Positions 7,842-16,455 of a stretch of 64,000 bases of DNA are shown in pieces. Made by a program: the position numbers and the translations under genes. Positions within the stretch are counted from its first letter, which is position 1; each line of letters opens with the position of its first letter. This DNA is from Candidatus Daviesbacteria bacterium (GTDB lineage: Bacteria; Patescibacteria; Microgenomatia; Daviesbacterales; UBA10151): NCBI GenBank assembly GCA_016187025.1, contig JACPKM010000004.1, forward strand, positions 1-64,000, given 5' to 3'. Below the pieces are notes generated by a model, which was given only the letters and a program-made list of their open reading frames with translations, was not told where the DNA came from and searched no databases.

Positions 7842-8666
7842 TTAGGCTTTTAAGATGATATAGGCTGCAGCAACCCCTATGGCAATGGTTGCAATCAGCA
7901 GTCCGATATTGATAAGTATTGAAAGTTGAATAGTATTTTTTGCCAGTGGATTTCTGCCTAAGGCCTCAACGCTTTTGGCAATTGATCTGGAAAAAGTCAA
8001 AAATGAAAATATTAAGCTAATTATCACAACCAGCCCTGCACCAATAAACCTCATGACCAGGCCAAACTGCTTAGGATCACTAACATTGGTTAAAAAGGAG
8101 GTTCCTAAGAAGCCAAAAAGCCTATTAAAGTTTCTGGTATTACTTAGTTCGTGAAACTCAATCCTAACTGCAACCGGGATTTTTCCGGAGAAAATTTGTT
8201 TACCCTCAAAATCAATCTTTGCAGCTGCCTCATTGTTAAGATCAGCCAAAGCTACGCCTAAAACATAGCCTGATTCTTCAGCCTTGGCACCCTTTCCTGG
8301 TATGCTAGAAGAGGTAATATAGTCACCATATTTTATTGGGCCTGCTATATCAGTGACATTTACCTCTACTATTCCTGATCTAACAACGGCTTGGCCGGTT
8401 TTATCAACTCTTCTAAACACCAGTACGGGATTTTTATCAACAACTCCAAAAATCCTGGAGTCATAGGCTTGATTTATTCTGGTTAGACCTTCATTTGTGG
8501 TAATTAAAATATCACCTATGACAGCCTCCTGGTCTTTAACATCATAGACAGAGGCAACCTCAGTCCCTTGAATCTGAGCATAGCTAACAAGCGTGAATGC
8601 GCAATGCGCAATATACAAAGTAAAAAAAAGTGCAATTAATTTAATTGAAAATTTTTTCTTGGTCAT
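7842..8666 (-). CDS. c-subunit-like membrane protein with secreted N-terminal domain, lacking the ion-binding carboxylate
   Basis: 274 aa. A signal-type hydrophobic segment (9-30) precedes a predicted extracytoplasmic beta domain (about 31-200) with motifs 'AYDSRIFGVV', 'SGIVEVNV', 'IKYGDYITSSS' and 'SGYVLGVAL'. A helical hairpin follows: TM1 about 203-225, loop 'ALGRNPLA' (RNP at 238-240), TM2 about 246-272. The loop matches the polar R-x-P loop of F-type subunit c and the gene sits in the atpE position. Counting from the loop proline, the residue equivalent to E. coli Asp61 is Ile258, and no acidic residue occurs in TM2. Signal plus hairpin puts the loop in the cytoplasm, as in real c. It is a paralog of the protein at 50045-50848. 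Confidence 0.8.
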   Translation of the reverse strand: MTKKKFSIKLIALFFTLYIAHCAFTLVSYAQIQGTEVASVYDVKDQEAVIGDILITTNEGLTRINQAYDSRIFGVVDKNPVLVFRRVDKTGQAVVRSGIVEVNVTDIAGPIKYGDYITSSSIPGKGAKAEESGYVLGVALADLNNEAAAKIDFEGKQIFSGKIPVAVRIEFHELSNTRNFNRLFGFLGTSFLTNVSDPKQFGLVMRFIGAGLVVIISLIFSFLTFSRSIAKSVEALGRNPLAKNTIQLSILINIGLLIATIAIGVAAAYIILKA

Positions 8667-8969
8667 ACTTTAACATTAGATCAAATAGTAGGGAAATTTC
8701 AAATAACCTTCAAATATTAGGTAAGGAGGTTAGATCAGTTTGATAATAACAATATATATCAAAATATATTATGGATTTTCCCGCACAGGCACAGAATCAA
8801 TTTATAATTCATAATTTATAATTTATAAATCGATCAGAATACCTTCTTAATATATCAATTAAAACAGAGGGATTAACATTTAGCTTGTGAAAAGATATGT
8901 GAAACATAAAAGACTAAAGATAAGACAATGTTGAATGCATTTGTCCAGTTATGTTAAGATCAGATTTAT
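8667..8969. other. Divergent intergenic region (303 nt)
   Basis: No ORF of note. It separates the minus-strand ATPase operon from plus-strand leuS. It contains an AT-rich stretch at 8799-8830 with repeated TTATAATT words and the leuS promoter at its right end. No tRNA-like or riboswitch-like structure was recognised. Confidence 0.6.
8931..8960 (+). promoter_or_regulatory. leuS promoter with extended -10
   Basis: TTGAAT (8931-8936), an 18-nt spacer, then TAAGAT (8955-8960) preceded by TGT (extended -10, TGtTAAGAT). The ATG at 8970 is 9 nt after the -10 box, predicting an essentially leaderless transcript. No Shine-Dalgarno sequence is visible. Confidence 0.5.
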
Positions 8970-11393
8970 ATGAAGAGGTACATACCACAACAAGTTGAGC
9001 CTAAATGGCAGCAAAAGTGGAGGGAGGATAAGTTATATTCTCCTGATCTTGGTAATGCTAAAAATCCCTTTTTTAACCTCATGATGTTTCCTTACCCTTC
9101 TGCAGAAGGGCTGCATGTAGGGAATATGTATGCTTTCACCGGTACTGATATTTTTGGAAGGTTTATGAGGATGCAAGGTTTAGATGTATTTGAGCCTATT
9201 GGCTTGGATGGTTTTGGAATCCATAGTGAAAATTATGCCATGAAAGTCAACATTCACCCATTTGATTTAAGCAAGATTACAGAAAAACGTTTCTTGGAGC
9301 AACTTAATATTACTGGTAACTCTTTTGACTGGACAGCCACTGTGGAAACTTATAAACCTAATTACTACAAATGGACTCAATGGCTGTTTTTGAAAATGTA
9401 TGAAAAGGGTCTAGCGTATAGAAAAAAGGCATCAGTTAACTGGTGTCCATCCTGTCTAACGGTTTTGGCAGATGAGCAAGTAATTGCTGGTGAGTGTGAA
9501 AGGTGTGGTAGCAAGGTTGAGCAAAAAATGCTGGAGCAGTGGTTTTTTAGGATTACTGATTATGCAGATAGACTGATAAATAACTTAAAAAACTTAGACT
9601 GGTCTGAGAAGGTCAAGATTGCCCAAAGAAATTGGATAGGAAAAAAACAAGGAATTAATATTAGCTACGAAGTTGAGGGAAGTGATCTCAAAGTAGCTTG
9701 CTTTACTACCAGGCCAGATACCAATTTTGGAACAACTTTTATTGTAATAGGCCCTGAACATCCAGATGTTTATAAATTAACCAAACCTCAGCACATAAAC
9801 GAAGTTAAAGAATACATCAAACTATCTACTATAGCATCAAAAGAAGAACGTATAGCAGAAGGAAGAAAAAAGACAGGAGTATTTACAGGATCTTATGCCA
9901 TCAATAACCTAAATGGGGAAAAACTACCAATATGGATAAGTGACTTTGTGTTAGGTGATTTTGGTACTGGAGCAGTGGTGGGTGTTCCTGGTCATGATTT
10001 AAGAGACTTTCAGTTTGCAAAACAGTTTGACTTACCAATTATACGGGTAGTGGTAGGTAAAGATGGTGATAAAACTGATATTACAAGTGAAAGTCAAGTC
10101 CAGGAAGATGAGGGAGTAATGATAAACTCTGATTTCTTAGATGGGATGGATATACATAAGGCTACAGTCAAGATTATGGATTATTTAGAGGAAAAAGGTT
10201 GGGGAAAAAGGGTTACTACTTATCATTTAAGGGACTGGTTAATCTCCAGGCAAAGATACTGGGGGCCTCCGATCCCAATTATTTACTGTAATAAGTGTGG
10301 GACAGTAGCAGTGCCGGAAAAAGATTTGCCTGTTGAACTTCCCTTTGTTGAAAAGTTCAGGCCAACTGGTACTGGTGAGTCTCCTTTGGCCTCAGTTGAG
10401 GAGTTTTATAAAGTTAAATGCCCTAGCTGTGGAGGACAAGCCCGCCGGGAAACAGATGTGTCAGATACGTTTTTAGACTCAGCCTGGTATTTTATAAGAT
10501 ATCCTTCAACTGATATAGAAAATAAAGCTTTTGATACACAAAGGTCAAAAAAATGGTTGCCTGTTGATATGTATATCGGGGGAGCAGAGCACTCTGTTTT
10601 GCATCTGCTTTACTCCCGGTTTGTTACCATGGTTTTATTTGATGCAGGCCTTATAGACTTCGAAGAGCCTTTTACTAAATTCAGGGCTCATGGTTTATTA
10701 ATTAAAGAAGGAGCCAAGATGAGCAAGTCCAAAGGTAATGTGGTCAACCCCGACCAGCACATTAAAGAGTATGGTGCAGATACCTTAAGGACATATCTGA
10801 TGTTTTTGGGGCCATTTGATCAAGGAGGGGATTTTAGAGACAGTGGAATCAACGGAATCTATAAGTTTTTGCAACGAATATGGATGCTGCAAGAGAAACT
10901 AGATGGTCAAAATGAAAAATTAGGTATAAAAGATCTTAAATTTATGCATAAAACTATTAAAAAAGTTACTGAAGATATTAGCGCACTCAAATACAACACT
11001 GCCATAGCTGCACTTATGGAATGGCTCAATTTCTTATCTAAAAAGCAAAAATTATCAAAAGAGGAATATCAAGCATTTTTATTATTATTATCACCGTTTG
11101 CTCCTCATATCACAGAGGAGATCTGGGAAGTTTTAGGTGAGAATTACTCAATTCATAAGCACTCCTGGCCCCAGTTTGTTAATGAATATCTGGAAGATGA
11201 TGAGGTTAGCATTGTAATACAAGTTAACGGAAAGGTGCGGGATAGTATAAAGGTGCAAAAAGATATAGTTGGTTCTAAAGAAGCAATACAAAAATTGGCA
11301 ACCGGTACTCCAAATGCAAATAAGTATCTGGAAGGCAAATCCGTGAAAAATGTTGTGTATGTAGAAGGTAGGCTTATCAATTTTGTAATTTAG
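8970..11393 (+). CDS. leuS: Leucyl-tRNA synthetase
   Basis: 807 aa class I aminoacyl-tRNA synthetase charging tRNA-Leu. The HIGH-type motif is in 'PYPSAEGLHVGN' (41-52). A Cys-rich zinc-ribbon-like element 'CPSC...CERCG' follows, then the CP1 editing domain with 'TTRPDTNFGTTF'. The KMSKS loop is 'AKMSKSKGN' (K583-S587), and the C-terminal domain contains 'VQVNGKVR'-like residues. Length is close to the family norm of 800-870 aa. It is transcribed divergently from the ATPase operon with its own promoter. Confidence 0.98.
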   Translation: MKRYIPQQVEPKWQQKWREDKLYSPDLGNAKNPFFNLMMFPYPSAEGLHVGNMYAFTGTDIFGRFMRMQGLDVFEPIGLDGFGIHSENYAMKVNIHPFDLSKITEKRFLEQLNITGNSFDWTATVETYKPNYYKWTQWLFLKMYEKGLAYRKKASVNWCPSCLTVLADEQVIAGECERCGSKVEQKMLEQWFFRITDYADRLINNLKNLDWSEKVKIAQRNWIGKKQGINISYEVEGSDLKVACFTTRPDTNFGTTFIVIGPEHPDVYKLTKPQHINEVKEYIKLSTIASKEERIAEGRKKTGVFTGSYAINNLNGEKLPIWISDFVLGDFGTGAVVGVPGHDLRDFQFAKQFDLPIIRVVVGKDGDKTDITSESQVQEDEGVMINSDFLDGMDIHKATVKIMDYLEEKGWGKRVTTYHLRDWLISRQRYWGPPIPIIYCNKCGTVAVPEKDLPVELPFVEKFRPTGTGESPLASVEEFYKVKCPSCGGQARRETDVSDTFLDSAWYFIRYPSTDIENKAFDTQRSKKWLPVDMYIGGAEHSVLHLLYSRFVTMVLFDAGLIDFEEPFTKFRAHGLLIKEGAKMSKSKGNVVNPDQHIKEYGADTLRTYLMFLGPFDQGGDFRDSGINGIYKFLQRIWMLQEKLDGQNEKLGIKDLKFMHKTIKKVTEDISALKYNTAIAALMEWLNFLSKKQKLSKEEYQAFLLLLSPFAPHITEEIWEVLGENYSIHKHSWPQFVNEYLEDDEVSIVIQVNGKVRDSIKVQKDIVGSKEAIQKLATGTPNANKYLEGKSVKNVVYVEGRLINFVI

Positions 11394-11560
11394 CAGACCA
11401 TATGGTATAATTGCTAAATAATTAGGAGAGAGGGTTTAGATTATTACAGCAATAAAATCAAAAATTGATAATTCTTCTTTCTAATTGGCTTCTCCCCCTA
11501 AGTAAGAAATAAATAACTAACTTGTAAATCTTTGGTAAGAGCGGTATAATCACCCCGTTT
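11394..11560. other. Intergenic region after leuS
   Basis: An imperfect inverted repeat TTAGGAGAGAGG (near 11421) / CTTCTCCCCCTAA (near 11490) could form a long weak hairpin. There is no clear U-tract terminator. The right end holds the promoter of the SprT-like gene. Confidence 0.35.
11522..11550 (+). promoter_or_regulatory. Promoter of the SprT-like gene and com genes
   Basis: TTGTAA (11522-11527), a 17-nt spacer and a perfect TATAAT (11545-11550). The ATG at 11561 is 10 nt after the -10 box, so the transcript should start at or a few nt before the start codon. It probably drives the 11561-13542 gene run. Confidence 0.6.
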
Positions 11561-11986
11561 ATGTCCATCTCTGCCAGCCTTCAGCGAGATAGCAAATGGC
11601 TTCTTTCCAGGTTAGATCACATCTGGTCTAACTACTTTCCGGAAATGACACAAGATAATCCAATTTTTATTAAATTTGGTAAGCATTCAAAATTTAGGTT
11701 AGGTTCTATTAGAATGGTGCATTCTAAAAGTTTAATTACTATCACCGCAATGTTTAAAAAGTTAAGTATTCCTCAGGAGGTAGTAGACCACACTATTGCT
11801 CACGAGCTGGTGCATTACTCTCATGGTTTTTCCTCAAAAAAGCCCCGTTTGCACAAATACCCACACGCAGGAGGGATAGTGCAAAAAGAGATGAAAAGAA
11901 GGGGTATGATTATGCTAATCCATGCCTATAAAAGATGGATTAAAAAGTATAGAATAGAGTTAGAAGAGAAAGAAGATGTTACTTAA
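11561..11986 (+). CDS. SprT-like zinc metalloprotease
   Basis: 141 aa small protein with the zinc motif HELVH at 81-85 ('TIAHELVHYSHG'), followed by 'HKYPHAGG', which supplies a likely third ligand. This matches SprT/Spartan-like minimal metalloprotease domains. In other organisms the family includes DNA-protein crosslink proteases; the substrate here is unknown. The stop overlaps the comEA start by 11 nt, so it is probably co-transcribed with comEA-comEC. No signal peptide is visible, so it is likely cytoplasmic. Confidence 0.75.
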   Translation: MSISASLQRDSKWLLSRLDHIWSNYFPEMTQDNPIFIKFGKHSKFRLGSIRMVHSKSLITITAMFKKLSIPQEVVDHTIAHELVHYSHGFSSKKPRLHKYPHAGGIVQKEMKRRGMIMLIHAYKRWIKKYRIELEEKEDVT

Positions 11987-12551
11987 GCTCCAAGAGCTCA
12001 CCAGTCAGTATAAGCTACCGTTAATTTTGATTTTAGTTGGTTTATCGCTACTTTCGATAGGTTATGTAGTCTCCTTTCCTAAAAGCATAAAACCAGATTA
12101 TCCAAAAGAAAGTCTGATTACCCAGCCAAAACAAGTGATTGTGGATTTGTCCGGAGCAGTTAACAAACCAGGGGTTTATACCCTGGAGGAGGGTGCCAGG
12201 GTAGAAGAGGTTGTAAAAAAGGCAGAAGGATTTAGAGAGGATGCCAATAAAGAATATATCGCAAGGTCTCTTAATATGGCACAAAAGCTCATAGATGGGT
12301 CAAAAATATATATTCCCTTTGATGGAGAAGTGGTGCAAGTGCAAGTAGCAGGTGTTTCTAGCTCAAGCACAAACAAAGTCTCTGTTAATTTGTCTACTCA
12401 ATCAGAGCTGGAAGCTTTATCAGGTATTGGGCCAGTTTCAGCCTCAAAAATTATTGCCAACCGTCCTTATCAAACCTTGGAAGAATTAGTAACTAAAAAA
12501 GTCATTACTAAGGCTTTACTTGATAAGCTAAAAGACACACTAGTTTATTAA
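11976..12551 (+). CDS. comEA: Competence protein ComEA (SLBB + helix-hairpin-helix)
   Basis: 191 aa. N-terminal membrane anchor (about 15-35, 'LPLILILVGLSLLSIGYVVS'), an SLBB-type domain ('VDLSGAVNKPGVYTL', about 49-115), then a C-terminal HhH module ('NLSTQSELEALSGIGPVSASKIIA'-like signature at about 137-160) that binds double-stranded DNA non-specifically. ComEA captures DNA outside the membrane and delivers it to the ComEC channel, whose gene follows after 1 nt. Together they support natural DNA uptake, consistent with reports of competence genes in many CPR genomes. Confidence 0.92.
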   Translation: MLLKLQELTSQYKLPLILILVGLSLLSIGYVVSFPKSIKPDYPKESLITQPKQVIVDLSGAVNKPGVYTLEEGARVEEVVKKAEGFREDANKEYIARSLNMAQKLIDGSKIYIPFDGEVVQVQVAGVSSSSTNKVSVNLSTQSELEALSGIGPVSASKIIANRPYQTLEELVTKKVITKALLDKLKDTLVY

Positions 12552-12552
12552 A

Positions 12553-13542
12553 ATGAAAGGTAAGTTACCAATCCTTCTTACCTTAGTTTTATTTTGTTTA
12601 ATTTATATTCTCAGGTTAAATCAAGGTGGGTTTGAGTTTGAGCTTAATGTATTTTCTGAGCAGAGACACTATTTAGATGAGAAAATCTCAACTCTGCTAC
12701 CTTCACCTCAAGCAGAGCTTTTATCTGGAATTATCTTAGGTAATAAAAAAGATCTTCCTACTAATTTGAGGCTAAATTTGCGGGATACTTCCACTTTGCA
12801 TATTGTGGTTGTATCTGGGCAAAACTTAACCCTTGTTTCAGCAGTAGTGATGTTTTTACTGTGTGGGGTTTTGCATAAAAGGTGGGCAATTTTAGTAAGT
12901 GCTGGGGTAATTATCTTTTATACACTATTAACCGGAGCTCAAGTTCCAGTTGTGAGAGCTGCGGTCATGGCTATTTTGAGCTTGTCTGCGGCAGCTTTTG
13001 GCAGGCAAAAAGAGTCTGTTTGGATATTGTTTATAACTGCTGGTATGATGCTTTTGGTAAACCCTGTCTGGCTTTTTGATCTATCATTTCAGCTCAGTTT
13101 CCTGGCAACTTTTGGGGTATTATCTGTTGCACCAGTTATAAACAATGCTTTAGAAAAAGTCTTTCCAAAGGTTGTTAGCCAGGATTTGAGTATTACTACT
13201 GCAGCCCAAATAATGGTTTCTCCTTTAATTATTCAAGTCTTTCATCAGTTTTCAATCGTGGGTATAGTAGCTAATCTAATGGTTGGCTGGAGTATACCTT
13301 TTATTATGATTTTAGGATTAATTATGATTTTGGTAAGCTTCCTATCAGCTGGTTTTTCATCAATTATTGCTTTGTTTGTCAGTTTATTGCTTAGTTTTTT
13401 TATCAAAACAGTTGATTTTTTTGCTTCCTTGCCTTTTGCATGGGAGTATATAGGAGAAAAAAGCTGGGTATTTTGGGTAGGGTATTACCTGATACTAGCT
13501 GGAGTAATGATAGCCATTAATAAGAAAGCGATGAGTGACTAA
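12553..13542 (+). CDS. comEC: ComEC/Rec2 competence channel, reduced form
   Basis: 329 aa polytopic protein containing the Competence domain: 'LSGIILGNKKDLP', 'TSTLHIVVVSGQNL', 'RAAVMAILSLSA' and 'DLSFQLSFLATFGVL' are classical ComEC motifs. Full-length ComEC is 700-800 aa. This protein lacks the N-terminal OB-like domain and the C-terminal metallo-beta-lactamase domain, and the following gene is argS, so it is not simply split. It would form the inner-membrane channel importing single-stranded DNA. It lies directly after comEA. Confidence 0.9.
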   Translation: MKGKLPILLTLVLFCLIYILRLNQGGFEFELNVFSEQRHYLDEKISTLLPSPQAELLSGIILGNKKDLPTNLRLNLRDTSTLHIVVVSGQNLTLVSAVVMFLLCGVLHKRWAILVSAGVIIFYTLLTGAQVPVVRAAVMAILSLSAAAFGRQKESVWILFITAGMMLLVNPVWLFDLSFQLSFLATFGVLSVAPVINNALEKVFPKVVSQDLSITTAAQIMVSPLIIQVFHQFSIVGIVANLMVGWSIPFIMILGLIMILVSFLSAGFSSIIALFVSLLLSFFIKTVDFFASLPFAWEYIGEKSWVFWVGYYLILAGVMIAINKKAMSD

Positions 13543-13546
13543 ATTA

Positions 13547-13555
13547 TGTTATGAT
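13547..13555 (+). promoter_or_regulatory. Extended -10 of argS
   Basis: TGtTATGAT (13547-13555) ends 6 nt before the argS ATG at 13562. It is almost identical to the leuS element (TGtTAAGAT). No good -35 is visible, as expected for extended -10 promoters. A leaderless argS mRNA is predicted. Confidence 0.4.
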
Positions 13556-13561
13556 TAACTA

Positions 13562-15343
13562 ATGCTAAAACAACAACTTTTAACTGATTTAAAAAAGGCA
13601 ATAAAAGATTCAGGCTTTCAAGTAACTGATATAGTTTGTGATATTTCAAAAAACTCACGGTTTGGAGACTATAGTACAAATATCGCGTTGCAGCTTGCTA
13701 AACAAAAATCAGTTGACAGCAAGCAATCCTCAATAGAGATTGCTAGTAAAATAATTGATAGTTTAGGTGGGCTAAATTATTTATCTAAAGCAGAAGTAGC
13801 TGGCGGTGGTTTTATCAACTTTTTTATAAACCCTCAAGTATTGGTTGATTCCTTGGATAAAATCTGCAATTTAACTGAAACAAACTTTCAGCAAATCCTG
13901 ACTGATAGGAAAAAAATTATGGTTGAGTTTACAGACCCAAATCCTTTTAAGGAATTTCACATTGGGCATCTGTTTTCCAACACCATAGGCGAATCTTTAT
14001 CAAGGTTACTTGAGTATAGTGGGGCAGAGGTAAAAAGGGCAAACTACTTTGGTGATGTTGGTATGCATGTTGCAAAGTCTGTTTGGGGAATGATTTTTAA
14101 GCTGGAAGAGCAAAATTTAAGCTTAGCGGCACTAGAACAAAAACCTCTTGATGGTAGGATTCAATTTTTAGCAGATGCTTATGTAGCTGGATCCAAAGCT
14201 TTTGATCAGGAAACTGAGACTCAGGAGCAAATTAAAAAGATTAACCTTCTTATTTACATTGCTGCCAAAGCATATTTACCTAAAGATCAGAGTCAAATAG
14301 ATCCTGCAAAGCTTGAGCAAGTTGAAAGATTGTTTAAAAAAGGTAAAGAATGGAGCCTTGAGTATTTTGAGGCAATTTATGAGAAATTAGGCACAAAATT
14401 TGATTATTACTACCCTGAAAGTATTGTTTCGGAGTATGGTTTGGAATTTGTTGAAAAGCATCTAAAAGAAGGTGTATTTGAAAGAAGCGATGGAGCAGTA
14501 ATTTTTCCAGGAGAGAAGTATGGCTTGCACAGAAGAGTTTTTATCAATTCCTTAGGCTTGCCTACCTATGAAGCAAAAGAGCTGGGTTTGGCAGTAAAAA
14601 AATATCAAGATTATGCATATGACCGGTCAATAGTGGTAACCGGTAATGAGATTAAAGAATATTTTCAGGTATTAATTACAGCGCTTTCCAAACTCAGGTC
14701 TGATTTGGCTAGTAAAACCACACATATTCCTCATGGTATGGTCAGAATGACTCAAGGCAAGATTTCTTCCAGAAAAGGTAATGTGCTTACCTTTGAATGG
14801 TTATTTACCCAAGTGCAAGAAAAGATTGCTGGTTTAATGAAAGATTCAGATCTTTCCAGTGAAGAAAAACAGAAGGTAATTGATATAGTAAGTATTGGTG
14901 CGATCAAGTTTTCCATGCTTAAATCTTCTCCTCATATGGATGTTACATTTGACCTGGAAAAAAGTGTTTCTTTGCAAGGGGACAGTGGACCGTATTTGCA
15001 ATACACCCATGCCAGGGCAAAGTCTGTTTTAAAAAACGCTTCATATAGTTATAAAAAAACAGCAATAAACTCCAACTTACAAGAAGAAGAAAGACAGCTT
15101 TTGATGAAGATAGACAGCTTTGAAGATATTGCTTATGATGCTGCGCAAAATCTTCACCCGAGTGCTGTAGCAGCATATTTAATAGACTTTGCCAAGCTCT
15201 TTAATCTGTTTTACCAAAAATACCCTATTATAAAAGCTGAAGAAAAAAGTAGAGAGTTTAGATTGGCTTTAACCTGGGCTGTTGTTTCGGTGCTAAAATT
15301 GGGTCTTTATTTACTGGGCATTAAAGCTCCGGAAAAAATGTAA
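13562..15343 (+). CDS. argS: Arginyl-tRNA synthetase
   Basis: 593 aa class I synthetase. The N-terminal Arg-tRNA additional domain spans about 1-110. The HIGH-type motif is 'PNPFKEFHIGHLFSN' (about 127-141). The KMSKS-equivalent is 'GKISSRKGN', and the DALR anticodon-binding domain at the C-terminus includes 'SGPYLQYTHARAKSVL'. The length is typical. The gene lies 19 nt after comEC and 12 nt before the phosphoesterase gene, with its own extended -10. Confidence 0.97.
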   Translation: MLKQQLLTDLKKAIKDSGFQVTDIVCDISKNSRFGDYSTNIALQLAKQKSVDSKQSSIEIASKIIDSLGGLNYLSKAEVAGGGFINFFINPQVLVDSLDKICNLTETNFQQILTDRKKIMVEFTDPNPFKEFHIGHLFSNTIGESLSRLLEYSGAEVKRANYFGDVGMHVAKSVWGMIFKLEEQNLSLAALEQKPLDGRIQFLADAYVAGSKAFDQETETQEQIKKINLLIYIAAKAYLPKDQSQIDPAKLEQVERLFKKGKEWSLEYFEAIYEKLGTKFDYYYPESIVSEYGLEFVEKHLKEGVFERSDGAVIFPGEKYGLHRRVFINSLGLPTYEAKELGLAVKKYQDYAYDRSIVVTGNEIKEYFQVLITALSKLRSDLASKTTHIPHGMVRMTQGKISSRKGNVLTFEWLFTQVQEKIAGLMKDSDLSSEEKQKVIDIVSIGAIKFSMLKSSPHMDVTFDLEKSVSLQGDSGPYLQYTHARAKSVLKNASYSYKKTAINSNLQEEERQLLMKIDSFEDIAYDAAQNLHPSAVAAYLIDFAKLFNLFYQKYPIIKAEEKSREFRLALTWAVVSVLKLGLYLLGIKAPEKM

Positions 15344-15355
15344 AATAGTAGATTT

Positions 15356-16399
15356 ATGTTTTCAAGATATCATTCCTCCAAAAAAAGTTCAAACCCAATC
15401 CTTGGGTTATTAAGGTTTTTTTTGAGCTTAACCATGTTTAGTATTTTAGGATTTGGGCTTTATTCAGCCTATGTTCAATTTTCTGGAACAGATCCTCTCA
15501 AAATAGACCCAAAAGCATTAATTTTGTCAGCTGTTTCCTCAGATGAAACAGTGCAAATCGTAGATAAGGTATTTGGGTTTAAGCTACCAGATAACATTGC
15601 AGGCAAAAATATGCCGATAATTCCAAATAGTGCCATTGATCAGAGTGCAAATCAAAAAACCCAAGCTAAAAACACGTTATTTTCTTTTATGCTTATTGCT
15701 GATTCACACAACGAAAACAGTTACTTAGAAAAAGCTTTATCTCAAGCTAAAACTGGAAAATCCAATTTGGCTTTTGTCATAGGACTGGGTGATTATACCC
15801 AGGTCGGAACAATAGAAGAGCTTCAAGCAGCCAAGAAAGAGTTAGATAAAAATAGCTTAAGATACTTCGTGGTTCCTGGAGATCATGACCACTGGGATGC
15901 AAGAAACAAGCAGCTTGAGTCAACAACTAATTTCAAACAAGTTTTTGGGGTAAATTACCAATCCTTTATCTTTCAGGGAATCAAGTTCATTTTGATAGAT
16001 AATAGTGATAACTATAAAGGAGTAGATACAGAGCAGCTCAAATGGCTAGAAAATGAGTTGGAAAATACCAAAACAAACCAAAAAGATCTAAAATCTATTC
16101 TGGTTTTTGTTCATACTCCTTTATCTCATCCCTCATCTGATCATGTTATGGGAAGGGTAGAAAAGGAGTTAAGACATCAGGCTAGAAACTTATCAATACT
16201 TTTTAAAGAGTATGGTGTGAGAAAAGTTTTTGCCGGAGATGTGCACTTTTTTACTGACTACACTGATTCCGAAACTGGTTTGGACATGATGACAATAGGA
16301 GCGGCAGCTTCCCAAAGAAACACTCAAGCTCCTAGGTTTGCAATAGTAAATGTATACGACGATGGAAATATTTCAGTGGAGGATATGGAGATTAGGTAA
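15356..16399 (+). CDS. Membrane-anchored calcineurin-like metallophosphoesterase
   Basis: 347 aa. One N-terminal membrane segment (about 19-42) leaves the catalytic domain outside. Motifs in order: 'IADSHNE' (D-x-H), 'GLGDYTQ', 'VPGDHDHW', 'VFVHTPLSHP' and 'AGDVHFF', which together form the dinuclear metal site of the calcineurin-like superfamily. The substrate cannot be predicted; extracytoplasmic members act on phosphoesters, nucleotides or lipids. The gene lies between argS and ndk on the same strand. A TAAAAT box just before the ATG may be a local -10. Confidence 0.85.
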   Translation: MFSRYHSSKKSSNPILGLLRFFLSLTMFSILGFGLYSAYVQFSGTDPLKIDPKALILSAVSSDETVQIVDKVFGFKLPDNIAGKNMPIIPNSAIDQSANQKTQAKNTLFSFMLIADSHNENSYLEKALSQAKTGKSNLAFVIGLGDYTQVGTIEELQAAKKELDKNSLRYFVVPGDHDHWDARNKQLESTTNFKQVFGVNYQSFIFQGIKFILIDNSDNYKGVDTEQLKWLENELENTKTNQKDLKSILVFVHTPLSHPSSDHVMGRVEKELRHQARNLSILFKEYGVRKVFAGDVHFFTDYTDSETGLDMMTIGAAASQRNTQAPRFAIVNVYDDGNISVEDMEIR

Positions 16400-16430
16400 T
16401 TTACAATTTACAATTTTTAATTTACAATCA
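16398..16430. repeat. CAATTTA heptamer repeat
   Basis: Tandem 7-nt units (AATTTACAATTTACAATTT and a degenerate copy) lie between the phosphoesterase stop and ndk. The same word family recurs at 39321-39346, 40523-40555 and 49752-49784. Confidence 0.7.
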
Positions 16431-16455
16431 AACTTTAAATGATATAGTTTTCAAT

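Noticed and set aside
2590..8666. Ordinary F-type ATP synthase operon
   Set aside because: Subunit a is absent, the c-like protein lacks the essential carboxylate and has a secreted domain, and epsilon is truncated. A standard proton-coupled synthase cannot be supported from this locus alone.
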